From Magnetococcales bacterium (GTDB taxonomy: Bacteria; Pseudomonadota; Magnetococcia; Magnetococcales; Magnetaquicoccaceae), in contig JADGBT010000001.1 in NCBI GenBank assembly GCA_015231375.1, forward strand, positions 161,187 to 225,186: DNA of 64,000 bases. The letters run 5' to 3'. Below, in pieces: positions 37,346 to 46,176 of the stretch; the stretch's first letter is position 1; each line of letters opens with the position of its first letter. A program made the translations under genes and the position numbers. Under the pieces are notes generated by a model that did not search any database, was not told the DNA's origin, and was given only the letters and a program-made list of their open reading frames with translations.

Positions 37346-38055
37346 GCGGTCGGGATTGTTCGCGGCGGCTTTTCTTGATGCAAGGCGCGCTGTTGGGGGT
37401 GGCCCTCGGAGCCGGAGGTTGCGCCCCGTTGCCGATTCGTCAGGGTGTGCGACGCATCGCGGGTGAGGCCCGTCTCGGCGCGCGCGCCCTGGAGGTCGAA
37501 GGTCTGGTCCAACCCGGCGACACGGTGACCACCGGCCCCAAGGGTCGGATGGTGCTGGTCATGGGGGAAGACGCCTTCTTGCTGGGAGAAAACACCGTGC
37601 TGTCGTTTTCTGCCGAGCCCGCCACCCCCGCCCCAACTCTGGAACCCGAAGCCCCTGCGGCGCGTGCGCTCCAGTCGCGCTCCGCTTCGCCGCCCGGTGC
37701 CACCGGTTTCACCGTGCGATCCGGTCGGGTGTTGTCGGTTTTCGGCGCCGGTGCCCGTACCCTGATCACCCCTACGGCCACCATCGGGATTCGCGGCACC
37801 GGTCTGTTCTTGCACGTGGCCCCGGAGCAGGATTATCTGTGCTTGTGTTACGGTCGGGTGGAGATCCGCATGAACGCCAATCCCCGCCACATCGAAGCCC
37901 TGGAGGCCCGCCACCACGCGGCCCGTTATCTCTCCCCGGACGCCTCGATTCGCCAAGGCCCGATGATCAACCATACCGACGAGGAGTTGTTCATGCTCGA
38001 AGCCCTGGTCAACCGTCGGCCACCCTTCGAAGAGGGCGTCACGCCCGGCTATTGA
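37342..38055 (+). CDS. FecR-like domain protein, Tat- or lipoprotein-exported
   Basis: 237 aa from TTG 37342. The N-terminus SRRLFLMQGALLGVALGAGGCAP combines an RR pair, a hydrophobic core and a lipobox-like GGC, so it may be a Tat-exported lipoprotein. The middle is a FecR-type beta domain (GLVQPGDTVTTGPKGRMVLVMGE, IRGTGLFLHV, YGRVEI). FecR domains occur in periplasmic sensors and anti-sigma proteins, but no sigma factor is here. It is coupled to msrB. Confidence 0.75.
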   Translation: MSGRDCSRRLFLMQGALLGVALGAGGCAPLPIRQGVRRIAGEARLGARALEVEGLVQPGDTVTTGPKGRMVLVMGEDAFLLGENTVLSFSAEPATPAPTLEPEAPAARALQSRSASPPGATGFTVRSGRVLSVFGAGARTLITPTATIGIRGTGLFLHVAPEQDYLCLCYGRVEIRMNANPRHIEALEARHHAARYLSPDASIRQGPMINHTDEELFMLEALVNRRPPFEEGVTPGY

Positions 38056-38217
38056 TCTTTAAGAAAAGGCGTTGCGCCATCTTGATCCGGGGGCGGGCGG
38101 TGTGAGAAGATCGTCAGACCCCCTGATTGACGATCAGGCGGGCCAGATGACGCAGGTGGCCGGATGGCGATCTTGATCCGTGCTTCTTTGATATAAGAGG
38201 ATGACCAGGGGACAGGC

Positions 38218-38595
38218 ATGTATGATGAACGGGAAAGACCGGTTTCGTCTTCGCGTCGGCGACATGAACGGGTCTGGTTCCGATACAAGGCCGAACTGAC
38301 GCTTTCTGGCGGACAGGCGCTCTCCGGGACCACGCAGGATCTCTCCCTGAAAGGCATCTTTCTGATCACCACCGCCCCGCCCGACGGCGTTGCGGTCGGG
38401 GATACCGGTACGATCCGGTTTTCCGTGCTCAATCTCCGCAAGGAGTTCTTGTGTCGGGTGGCCCACCTCCAGCCCAATGGCATCGGCCTGACGGTCCAGG
38501 ATACCGGCGAGGCGCTCGAAACCGTGTTGACCGATCTGCGGACTGGAGAGGTCGTCACTCCTTCCTGCGCTCAAACTCCTCGAACTCAAGGGTAA
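38218..38595 (+). CDS. PilZ domain protein
   Basis: 125 aa, a stand-alone PilZ domain. The Arg motif is RRRHER and the second motif is DLSLKG; both c-di-GMP-binding motifs are intact. No membrane segment. It is followed after 4 bases by a second PilZ gene and then by a GGDEF-EAL gene, so it is a likely receptor for that enzyme's product. Confidence 0.85.
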   Translation: MYDERERPVSSSRRRHERVWFRYKAELTLSGGQALSGTTQDLSLKGIFLITTAPPDGVAVGDTGTIRFSVLNLRKEFLCRVAHLQPNGIGLTVQDTGEALETVLTDLRTGEVVTPSCAQTPRTQG

Positions 38596-38599
38596 AGCG

Positions 38600-39001
38600 A
38601 TGAAATCCCGTTCTTCCGGCATGGCGTTCCAATCGGGCGCTGCGGCGCCCAGAACCGGTCGTTCCCGGCAACCGTCCAATCAGCGGCGTCATCAACGTTA
38701 TGGCATGCAGTTCCCGGTCGTCATCACCTTCGATGACGGCGAAATCGTCAAGGGCTTCTCCGAAGATGTCAGCCTGACCGGTTTTTTCGTCGTCATGTCT
38801 CCGGGGAGTGTTGCCTATGAGGAGCGGTGCGGCAAGGGGACCATTCAGTTGGGCAAGGATCAATACACCTTCCAGTGCCGCGTCACCCGTCAGATCTCCA
38901 CCGGCATCGGCGTGCTGCTGACCAAGGATTGCGCCATTCTGGGATATGCCATCACCAACTACGTCTTCAACCAACTGTCGTCGGTCCATCTGGGTTCCTA
39001 G
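38600..39001 (+). CDS. PilZ domain protein (second copy)
   Basis: 133 aa. The Arg motif is RRHQR and the second is DVSLTG; an N-terminal basic, disordered tail (about 30 residues) precedes the domain. It shares layout but little sequence with its neighbour, so the pair is an old duplication or two independent effectors. AAGGG lies upstream of ATG 38600. Confidence 0.85.
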   Translation: MKSRSSGMAFQSGAAAPRTGRSRQPSNQRRHQRYGMQFPVVITFDDGEIVKGFSEDVSLTGFFVVMSPGSVAYEERCGKGTIQLGKDQYTFQCRVTRQISTGIGVLLTKDCAILGYAITNYVFNQLSSVHLGS

Positions 39002-39144
39002 CCCTTCTCTTGAAGGCCGGATCCCGGTTGATGCAGAGGATTTGACGCGGGGTCGTCCTCTCTGATACACTTGGTTACAGAAGCGGTATGGGTTGAATCG
39101 GGGCGCGGATTGCCCCTTTCAGGGATCGAAGGCGGGAGAGATCG

Positions 39145-41814
39145 ATGCGTGGTGTACGCAGAATGCGACTTCTGGTCGCTTTTGGTCTGCTCTCCTTCTT
39201 GACCATGGTGGGCCTGGTCGGTCTGTGGCACTGGCAGGCCATGATCGCTCAACTGCTCGCCCAGGGTCAAACCGGTCTGGCACTCCTCTCACGCGTCGTG
39301 GTTTCCGACCTCGGACCCGACCTCTCCGCGCTCCTGGCCACTCCTTTGGAGAGTGCGGCGACCACTGTAGCACCTCGGCCCGAACCCTCCAGACTCGACA
39401 CGCGGCTCGCCTCCCATCATCTGCGCGCACACGCCGGTGCGATCATTGTGGAGTCTCGGCCCGAACTCTCCAGACTCGACGCGCGGCTCGCTCCCCATCT
39501 GCGCGCGCATGCCATTTCCCAGGTCACCGTTTTCAATGCTCGGGGTGAGGTGCTGTTTTCCACCGACTACCGGCACGCGACCGGCCAGGATCGTTCCAAC
39601 GACGAGGCGGTCAAGGCGGCTCTCGCCGGACGCGTCACCACCGTGCTCGATGCCGGGGAGTCGGTCCTCGGTCCAGATGGGGTCACGACGGATCGTTTCC
39701 TGCTCAAGAGTCATCTGCCCCTGACCCGTGAGAGCGGATCGGCGGTGGATGGGGTGTTCGAGTGGCATCAGGACGTGACCCCCTTCGTGGCGCGGATCCG
39801 GGCTTCGTTGTGGCAGGAGATGGTCACGGTGGGTCTGTTCATGACCGTGGTGGTGGGGGTGTTCGGTCTGGTGGTGCGACGCTTGATCCGTCATATCCGT
39901 GCCCACGAACAGAACCGCGTGCAGTTCATCCAACAGATCCAGCAGGACAAATCCGAACTGGAAAGACGGATCCAGGAGCGCACCCGCGAGCTGACACGCA
40001 CCAATCAGGCGCTCAAGATCGAAGTCGAGGTGCGGCGTCAGACCGAAGTGGAACTCTGTCTGGCCGCCAGCGTCTATCAGAACACCACCGAAGGGATCAT
40101 GGTCATGGATCCCAAGGGCGTCATCGAATCGGTCAATCCGGCGTTTGTCGCCATCACCGGCTATTCCGAGGACGAGGCGATCCATCGGCCCATGGGCATG
40201 CTGTATTCCACGCAGCACGACGCGGCCTTCCATCGGCAGATCGAACAGGAACTCGCCACCCACGGTTGCTGGCGGGGCGAAATGTGGTGCCAGCGCAAGA
40301 ACGGCGCCATCTATCCGGAGTTCGCCAACATCAACGCCATCCGCGACGGGGATGGGGCGATTCGTCAATTCGTCAAGGTGTTCACCGATCTGTCCGGCAT
40401 CCGCAGTTCGGAACAACAGCTCCATTTCCTGGTGCATCACGACTCCCTCACCGGCCTGCCCAACCGGTTGCAACTGAAAGACCGGATGCGGCAATCCTTC
40501 TCCTACGCGGTCCGGTTCAATCAGATCGTCGGGGTGCTGTTTCTGGGAATCGACCGTTTCACCCTGATCAACGAAGCGGTGGGGCGCAACGTCGGGGATC
40601 GCATTCTGCGCGATGTGGCCTTGCGCCTGACCCAGTCGCTGCGCGACGAGGACTCGTTGGCCAGAGTCGGCGGCGACGAGTTCGTGGTGATCGCCACCGG
40701 TCTGTTGCAGGGGGGCAATGCCGGACGCATCGCCCGCAAACTTCTCGCCACCTTGAGCGAACCCTTCTTGGTGGAGCAGGAGCGTTATTATCTGTCGGCC
40801 AGCATCGGCATCACCCTGTTCCCCCTGGACGACGAGGACGAGGACAGCCATCTGAAAAAATCCGAGTCGGCCATGCGGCGCGCCAAGGAGCAGGGCGGCA
40901 ACGCCATTCAGTTTTTCACCAAGGAGATCGATTCGGTCTCCTCCAAGCGCATGGCCATCGAGAATGGTCTGCGTCTCGCCTTGGAACGCGACGAACTCTT
41001 TTTGCACTATCAGCCCCAGATCGATGTGGTCACCGGACGCCTCATGGGGGTCGAGGCCCTGGTGCGCTGGAAAAGTCCCGAGCTGGGATTGGTCTCGCCG
41101 GTCAACTTCATCCCCATCGCCGAAGAGAGTGATCTGATCGTCTCCATCGGGGAGTGGGTGCTGCGGAGCGCCTGTCAGCAGAACATGCTCTGGCTGGAAG
41201 AGGGGTTCGCTCCCATCCGCATGGCGGTCAACCTGTCGGCGCGCCAGTTCCAGAATCCGGAGTTGCCGACGCGCATCAGCCGGATCCTGCAAGATACCGG
41301 GATGGACTCCCACTATCTGGAACTGGAGTTGACCGAAGGGATGTTCATGCGCGATATCGGTGGTACCGTGGCCACCTTGCACACCCTCAAGGCGATGAAT
41401 CTGCAACTGTCCATCGACGATTTCGGTACCGGTTACTCCTCCTTGAGCTATCTGAAGCGTTTTCCCATTCACACCCTCAAGATCGATCGGGCTTTTGTCC
41501 GCGACATCATCGCCGATCCCGATGACGCCGCCATCACCAAAACCATCATCGCCATGGCCAAGAACCTGAATCTCCAGGTGGTGGCCGAAGGGGTGGCCTC
41601 CCCGGATCAATTGGAGTTTTTGCGTTCGCTCGGCTGTGATCTGGTGCAGGGCTTTTTGTTCAGCCAACCGGTCGGGCCGGAGGAGATCGCCTTGTATCTG
41701 CAAGAGGATCGGCTTTACGGCCAAAAGCACTCTTTTGCCCCCAAACTGCATTCCGGAGGCGCGTCGGTGATCATTTTTCCGGAAGCACTCAGACAATCAG
41801 AAGGGATTGACTGA
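39145..41814 (+). CDS. Membrane GGDEF-EAL protein with PAS (c-di-GMP turnover)
   Basis: 889 aa. Membrane helices at residues 7-30 and about 224-247 enclose a periplasmic sensor that carries an 81-bp (27-codon) tandem duplication (39374 and 39455). A coiled coil and a PAS ([21 protein letters not shown]) follow. The GGDEF domain is intact (RVGGDEFVV) with the RxxD inhibitory site five residues upstream. The EAL domain has [30 protein letters not shown] and KIDRAFV, so both diguanylate cyclase and phosphodiesterase residues are kept. The stop overlaps the chemoreceptor start by one ATGA. Confidence 0.93.
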   Translation: MRGVRRMRLLVAFGLLSFLTMVGLVGLWHWQAMIAQLLAQGQTGLALLSRVVVSDLGPDLSALLATPLESAATTVAPRPEPSRLDTRLASHHLRAHAGAIIVESRPELSRLDARLAPHLRAHAISQVTVFNARGEVLFSTDYRHATGQDRSNDEAVKAALAGRVTTVLDAGESVLGPDGVTTDRFLLKSHLPLTRESGSAVDGVFEWHQDVTPFVARIRASLWQEMVTVGLFMTVVVGVFGLVVRRLIRHIRAHEQNRVQFIQQIQQDKSELERRIQERTRELTRTNQALKIEVEVRRQTEVELCLAASVYQNTTEGIMVMDPKGVIESVNPAFVAITGYSEDEAIHRPMGMLYSTQHDAAFHRQIEQELATHGCWRGEMWCQRKNGAIYPEFANINAIRDGDGAIRQFVKVFTDLSGIRSSEQQLHFLVHHDSLTGLPNRLQLKDRMRQSFSYAVRFNQIVGVLFLGIDRFTLINEAVGRNVGDRILRDVALRLTQSLRDEDSLARVGGDEFVVIATGLLQGGNAGRIARKLLATLSEPFLVEQERYYLSASIGITLFPLDDEDEDSHLKKSESAMRRAKEQGGNAIQFFTKEIDSVSSKRMAIENGLRLALERDELFLHYQPQIDVVTGRLMGVEALVRWKSPELGLVSPVNFIPIAEESDLIVSIGEWVLRSACQQNMLWLEEGFAPIRMAVNLSARQFQNPELPTRISRILQDTGMDSHYLELELTEGMFMRDIGGTVATLHTLKAMNLQLSIDDFGTGYSSLSYLKRFPIHTLKIDRAFVRDIIADPDDAAITKTIIAMAKNLNLQVVAEGVASPDQLEFLRSLGCDLVQGFLFSQPVGPEEIALYLQEDRLYGQKHSFAPKLHSGGASVIIFPEALRQSEGID

Positions 41815-44423
41815 TGAATCAACTGAATTTTTTTCGCGATTTGCCGATTGGTCGCAAGCTGGGGATCGCGTTCGGGATCACCGGGTTGTTTTTCCTGAGT
41901 GTGGTCTGGCAGTTTCACGACGCCCTGTTCGACTCTCTGGACTCCTATGAATTCCTGCAAAGCGAGTACGGGGATCGCAAGGATCATTTCCTGAACATGC
42001 ATCGATATCTGCTGGAGGCCAGACGCAGCGAGAAGGATTTTCTGGCCCGCAAGGAGATCAAATATGTGGAGCGCGTGTCGCAATATGTCGGCACGGCCCA
42101 AAAGGAGGCCGAACACCTGACCCTCTTGAAGGAGCCGGTGGGCGGCATGGACGGCGCGCAGATGGCCGGGAAGGTGCGGGAGTTGATCGGACAGTATCAC
42201 AGCGCGTTCCTGGAGATCGTCGAAGCCTGGAAGATCCAGGGACTGGATCATGAATCCGGCTTGCAGGGGCGGTTCCGCAAGTCTGCCCACGAGATGGAGA
42301 CCATCCTCAACGATTTCGATCTGGATCAACTGGTGGTGGAACTCGGGGAGATGCGGCGCCAGGAGAAGGATTTCGTGGTGCGGGGCAAGGCCAAATACGT
42401 CAGCCAGTTCCAGGCCCAGGCGGGTCATTTCAAGAATTTCCTCGCCGCCTCGCGGGTGAACAAGGGGCTCAAGGAGAAACTCGGTGTGGCGTTGTCCGAC
42501 TATCGGGCCGCGTTCGAGGCGTTTGTGCCGGTGCGTCACAAGGAGGTGTTGACCCAACTGGAGGATCCGGTCTATCTGCGCATGAGCGAGAAGGCCCATG
42601 TGGTGGAACAGTTGCTGGAGAGTCATTATGTGCCCGGCATCTGGAAGAATTTATTGATGATGCGGCGTCATGAGAAGGATTATCTCATGCGTTTGCAGGA
42701 TAAATACGTCAAGCAGTTGCGCGATGTGGCGGCGGTGATCGTGGGCAGTGTCAACGAATCGGCGATTCCCAAGGAGACCAAGGAGCGGATTCTGACCAAT
42801 GTCACCGATTACGAGGAGAGTTTCGTCGCTTTGGTGGATCAGAATGCGCGCATCAAAGGCTTGAGCGATAAAATGCGCGATGCGGTTCACCGGATGGAGC
42901 CGATCATCGACGAAAACGTGGCCGCCGCCGTGGAACAGATGAAACGTCTGCAAGACCAGACCCGTGGGGAATCGCGTACCCGCGCCCTGGTGGCTTTGGT
43001 GGTGGCGGTGGTGGCGGGGGTGCTGGCGACCTTGTTTTCGATCGTGATCACCCGCTTGATCACCGGTCCGCTGGGCACGCTCAACCTGTTCGCCCGTCAG
43101 GTGGCCACCGGGGATCTGAACGCCGGAGTGGATTTCAAGCGCGCGGACGAGATCGGTCAACTGGGCGGGACCATGAACCAGATGGTCGCCTCCTTGCGGG
43201 ATCTGGTCATCAGCATGTCGGGCAACGCCCGCGACCTGGAGAAGTCCGCCCTGGAGTTGGCGGCGGTCTCCAGCCAGTTGAGCGGCAGTTCCGCCAACAT
43301 GACCGAAAAGGCTGGCACCACCGCCTCGGCGGTGGAGGAGTTGAGCGCCACGATGATGCAGGTTTCCGCCTCGGCCCACGAGGCCAGCGCCAATCTCAAC
43401 AGCATCGCCTCGGGTACCACCCAGGCCAGCCACAACATTCAGGTGGTTTTCGAGGCCTCCCAGGAGACCGCCGTGGTCTTGAGTCAGGTGGCCGAAGCCA
43501 CCGGGCAGGTGAGCCAGGAGTTGACCTCCATTGCCGAAGGGGCGGTACGGGCCAACCATTCGGTCACGTCGGCGGCGGCGTCGATCCAGGATGTGACCGC
43601 GTCGTTTCTGGCGGTGCGCGAGCGGTGCGCGTTTGCCGATACCCACTCCCAGCAGGCCTCCGACCGGATCCAGAGTTCCGAGGGGGTGATGGTGCAACTG
43701 GCGCAGTCGGCCCAGGAGATCGGCGCTGTGGTGGATGTGATCAACAACATCGCCGAGCAGACCAACATGCTGGCCTTGAACGCCTCCATCGAGGCGGCGG
43801 GGGCCGGGGACGCGGGCAAGGGCTTTGCGGTGGTGGCCAACGAGGTGAAGGAGTTGGCCCGGCAGACCGGTTTCGCCACCCAGATGATTCAGGATCAGGC
43901 CGGGGCGATCCAGGGGCAGTCCGGGGAGGTCTCCAGCGCGATCCGGGAGATCATCCATTTGATCGAAGGGATCACCGAGGCCAACAGCGAAATCGCCCAG
44001 GCGGTCAACACCCAGTCGGGAGCGGCGGAGGCGGTCTCGTTGGCCATGGAGATTTCCGCCGGGGAGACCAGCGAGGTGACCGATCGACTCGGCGGGGCGG
44101 TGGAGCGGCTTTCCGGCAGTTCCGGGCAGGTGATGCAGGTGTTCAACCGCTTGCTGGACGTGAGCAATCAGATGGGTCAGGCCAGCCAGGGAATCGGGGA
44201 TGTCTCCCGCAGCGTGCACAACGCCTCGCAAGGGGCCGAGGAGATCACCCGCAGCGTGACCGAGGCGGCCACGGCCACAGGAGAGATCGCCCGGGCCATG
44301 GCCGCCGTCAACGACGAAGCGGGTCAGATGCAGACCATCAGCGGCGTGCTCGATCAGCGGGCCGGTCAACTGACCGGCATGGCCAGTGAGTTGAAAGCGT
44401 TGGTGTCCCGCTTCAAGGTGTGA
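41814..44423 (+). CDS. Methyl-accepting chemotaxis protein with a triplicated sensor motif
   Basis: 869 aa. A first membrane helix (residues 16-32) is followed by a long helical periplasmic region with three copies of an RRxEKDFLxRxxxKYV motif (about residues 70-84, 181-195 and 284-299, some 105 residues apart). This resembles the helical bimodular (HBM) sensor, which normally has two bundles. A second helix (about 388-412), HAMP and a cytoplasmic hairpin follow; the tip is [20 protein letters not shown]. No CheB/CheR pentapeptide is seen at the C-terminus. Co-translated with the GGDEF-EAL gene. Confidence 0.92.
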   Translation: MNQLNFFRDLPIGRKLGIAFGITGLFFLSVVWQFHDALFDSLDSYEFLQSEYGDRKDHFLNMHRYLLEARRSEKDFLARKEIKYVERVSQYVGTAQKEAEHLTLLKEPVGGMDGAQMAGKVRELIGQYHSAFLEIVEAWKIQGLDHESGLQGRFRKSAHEMETILNDFDLDQLVVELGEMRRQEKDFVVRGKAKYVSQFQAQAGHFKNFLAASRVNKGLKEKLGVALSDYRAAFEAFVPVRHKEVLTQLEDPVYLRMSEKAHVVEQLLESHYVPGIWKNLLMMRRHEKDYLMRLQDKYVKQLRDVAAVIVGSVNESAIPKETKERILTNVTDYEESFVALVDQNARIKGLSDKMRDAVHRMEPIIDENVAAAVEQMKRLQDQTRGESRTRALVALVVAVVAGVLATLFSIVITRLITGPLGTLNLFARQVATGDLNAGVDFKRADEIGQLGGTMNQMVASLRDLVISMSGNARDLEKSALELAAVSSQLSGSSANMTEKAGTTASAVEELSATMMQVSASAHEASANLNSIASGTTQASHNIQVVFEASQETAVVLSQVAEATGQVSQELTSIAEGAVRANHSVTSAAASIQDVTASFLAVRERCAFADTHSQQASDRIQSSEGVMVQLAQSAQEIGAVVDVINNIAEQTNMLALNASIEAAGAGDAGKGFAVVANEVKELARQTGFATQMIQDQAGAIQGQSGEVSSAIREIIHLIEGITEANSEIAQAVNTQSGAAEAVSLAMEISAGETSEVTDRLGGAVERLSGSSGQVMQVFNRLLDVSNQMGQASQGIGDVSRSVHNASQGAEEITRSVTEAATATGEIARAMAAVNDEAGQMQTISGVLDQRAGQLTGMASELKALVSRFKV

Positions 44424-44718
44424 ACCGTTTGCAGGAACGCGCGTTCCGCACTCACCGGAAAACGCGCCAGCAGCGGAAAGATCGATCTTCCGCGCAGATT
44501 GGTCGCAGAGTCGAGGTCCGGTGACGGGTGGCGAATCGATGGGCCTGCCTGGACGGTGGCGCGCCCATCCGAAAGAACGGCCCCGCAATGTTTGGACCCG
44601 AGAGGCTCTGCCGTGCAGGATGCGCGCGTCTGCGGGCCGATCCGGGATCTGCTGGCCTCTTGACGCAGGATGTGTTCGTCCGCGTGCGTGTTCATGTTCA
44701 TGTTCATGTCTTCCCCCG
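44424..44718. other. Spacer after the chemoreceptor gene
   Basis: 295 bases. A 14-base palindrome (GGAACGC/GCGTTCC, 44434-44447) lies just after the stop. The triplet repeat GTTCAT occurs three times near 44690-44706. No gene supported. Confidence 0.4.
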
Positions 44719-44898
44719 TCACTCATCCGCCCCATTGTTCAGGGGGGGATCTTGTTGCTGCATTCTTTCCAGGGTCATGACAACCATCTGATTGAAGGAG
44801 CGCCGTTCCGTCTCCGCCTTGTGGCCGATCCACTCGGCCAGGGGTTCGGGAAAGCGCAGCGATTTTTGGATCATGCGGATGTGTTTGTCGGTTTTCAT
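44719..44898 (-). CDS. Arc-like ribbon-helix-helix repressor (small)
   Basis: 59 aa, too short for most gene callers. It reads MKTDKHIRMIQKSLRFPEPL, then AEWIGHKAETERRSFNQMVV, then MTLERMQQQDPPL and a short tail. The beta-strand (IQKSLRFPEPL) and two helices (AEWIGHKAETERRSFNQMVVMTLERM) match the Arc/Mnt fold, including the Arc-like RFPxxLxxW and RSxN elements. GGGAG lies 8 bases upstream of ATG 44898. It is divergent from the hydrolase gene at 45100, which it might regulate; it has no toxin partner in view. Confidence 0.75.
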   Translation of the reverse strand: MKTDKHIRMIQKSLRFPEPLAEWIGHKAETERRSFNQMVVMTLERMQQQDPPLNNGADE

Positions 44899-45099
44899 GG
44901 GTTCGTCTCCCGTCGTTTGAAGTCAATCCTGGTGAGCATGATCCATCACGGCGTGGAGGAAAATCAGTTGCATCCCTTCAGCATGCCGGAAAAAAAGGGG
45001 GCGTGCTGGCGTGTTGGAGGGTTTGTGCGTAGAATGGATGACGGTCTGGAGGCAGCCTCGGTTTTTGGGAAAGCATGGATGGTGTGGAGGTGGGCGGTC

Positions 45100-45750
45100 A
45101 TGCCGGAGGAGTGGGTGGTATTGGTGCATGGATTGTGGCTGGACGGCTCGGAATTTCTGTGGTTGGAGCGGCATCTGCGCCGGGATGGTTACCGGGTGTT
45201 GCTGTTTCAGTATCCCACGGCGCGGCGCGATCTGGAGGAGAACGCCGCAGGGCTTTGGGAGTTTCTGGAGTTGCGTTTCGGAACCGGCCTGAAACGGGTG
45301 GCCGCCGGTTCGGTTCATCTGGTGTGTCACAGTCTGGGGGGGTTGGTGGCGTTGCGCATGCTGGAACGCCATCCAGAGGCCCCGATCGGGCGCATGGTCG
45401 CGTTGGGTTCGCCGTTCCGGGGATCGTATTCCGCGCGGCGCATGGCCCGCTGGCCGGGTGGACCCTGGCTGCTGGGTCGCAGTCTGGCGGGCGCCTTGGA
45501 TGGTCAACGGGAGTGGCGTGTGCCGGAAGGCCGTCGGGTCGGGGTGGTGGCCGGCACGCTGCCTTTGGGTCTGGGGCATCTGGTCTGGGGGTTGGAGTCG
45601 CCCAACGACGGGGTGGTGTCGGTGGCCGAAACCCATCTGCCCGGAGCGGTTCATGCCACGGTGCCCATGGTGCATGTGGGATTGGTTTCATCGCCACGGG
45701 TGGCGGAGTGGGTGCGACATTTCTTGAAAACAGGAGAAAAGCCATGGTGA
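45100..45750 (+). CDS. Alpha/beta hydrolase, lipase-like
   Basis: 216 aa. The oxyanion VLVHGLW, the nucleophile elbow VCHSLGG (Ser) and the late SPNDGVVSV (Asp) and VHVGLV (His) give a complete triad. It resembles GPI-inositol-deacylase/PGAP1-like lipases that act on lipids. No signal peptide was seen, so it is probably cytoplasmic or peripheral. ATG 45100 was preferred; an upstream ATG at 45034 lacks a ribosome site. It lies 28 bases before dgkA. Confidence 0.78.
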   Translation: MPEEWVVLVHGLWLDGSEFLWLERHLRRDGYRVLLFQYPTARRDLEENAAGLWEFLELRFGTGLKRVAAGSVHLVCHSLGGLVALRMLERHPEAPIGRMVALGSPFRGSYSARRMARWPGGPWLLGRSLAGALDGQREWRVPEGRRVGVVAGTLPLGLGHLVWGLESPNDGVVSVAETHLPGAVHATVPMVHVGLVSSPRVAEWVRHFLKTGEKPW

Positions 45751-45778
45751 AGCGGGATTGCAACCCTGGGGAACGATC

Positions 45779-46147
45779 ATGAAGCCGGGTGCCACGGGGT
45801 TGACGCGGGTGATCAACGCCGCCGGCTACTCCATGTTGGGTCTGCGGGCCGCATGGCACAACGAGGCGGCCTTCCGGCAGGAGTTGGGACTGCTGGTGAT
45901 TGGGTTGCCTCTGGGGCTGTGGCTGGGCAACACCGGGGTGGAACGCGCGTTGCTGACCGGTTCGTTGCTGGTGGTGTTGATCGTCGAGTTGATCAATTCG
46001 GCGGTGGAGGCGGTGGTGGACCGGATCGGTGCGGAGCTGCATCCTTTGTCGGGACGGGCCAAGGATATCGGATCGGCTGCGGTGCTGCTGGCGCTGCTGC
46101 TGGTCGGGCTGGTTTGGGGATGCATCCTGTGGGAGCGGCTGACGTGA
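45779..46147 (+). CDS. dgkA: Diacylglycerol kinase
   Basis: 122 aa, the size of E. coli DgkA. Three membrane helices and the signature ELINSAVEAVVDRIGAELHP with the catalytic Glu are present; SGRAKDIGSAAVL follows. It recycles diacylglycerol to phosphatidic acid in the inner membrane. The upstream lipase-like hydrolase could supply diacylglycerol, which would make a two-step lipid module; this is inference. Confidence 0.95.
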   Translation: MKPGATGLTRVINAAGYSMLGLRAAWHNEAAFRQELGLLVIGLPLGLWLGNTGVERALLTGSLLVVLIVELINSAVEAVVDRIGAELHPLSGRAKDIGSAAVLLALLLVGLVWGCILWERLT

Positions 46148-46176
46148 GCGACGCGGGGAGGCCATAAGGGCGTCTT

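Noticed and set aside
44723..44926. 67-codon minus-strand frame over the Arc-like gene
   Set aside because: It is another frame of the Arc-like gene and has no protein-like pattern; the Arc-like frame has a ribosome site and family motifs.
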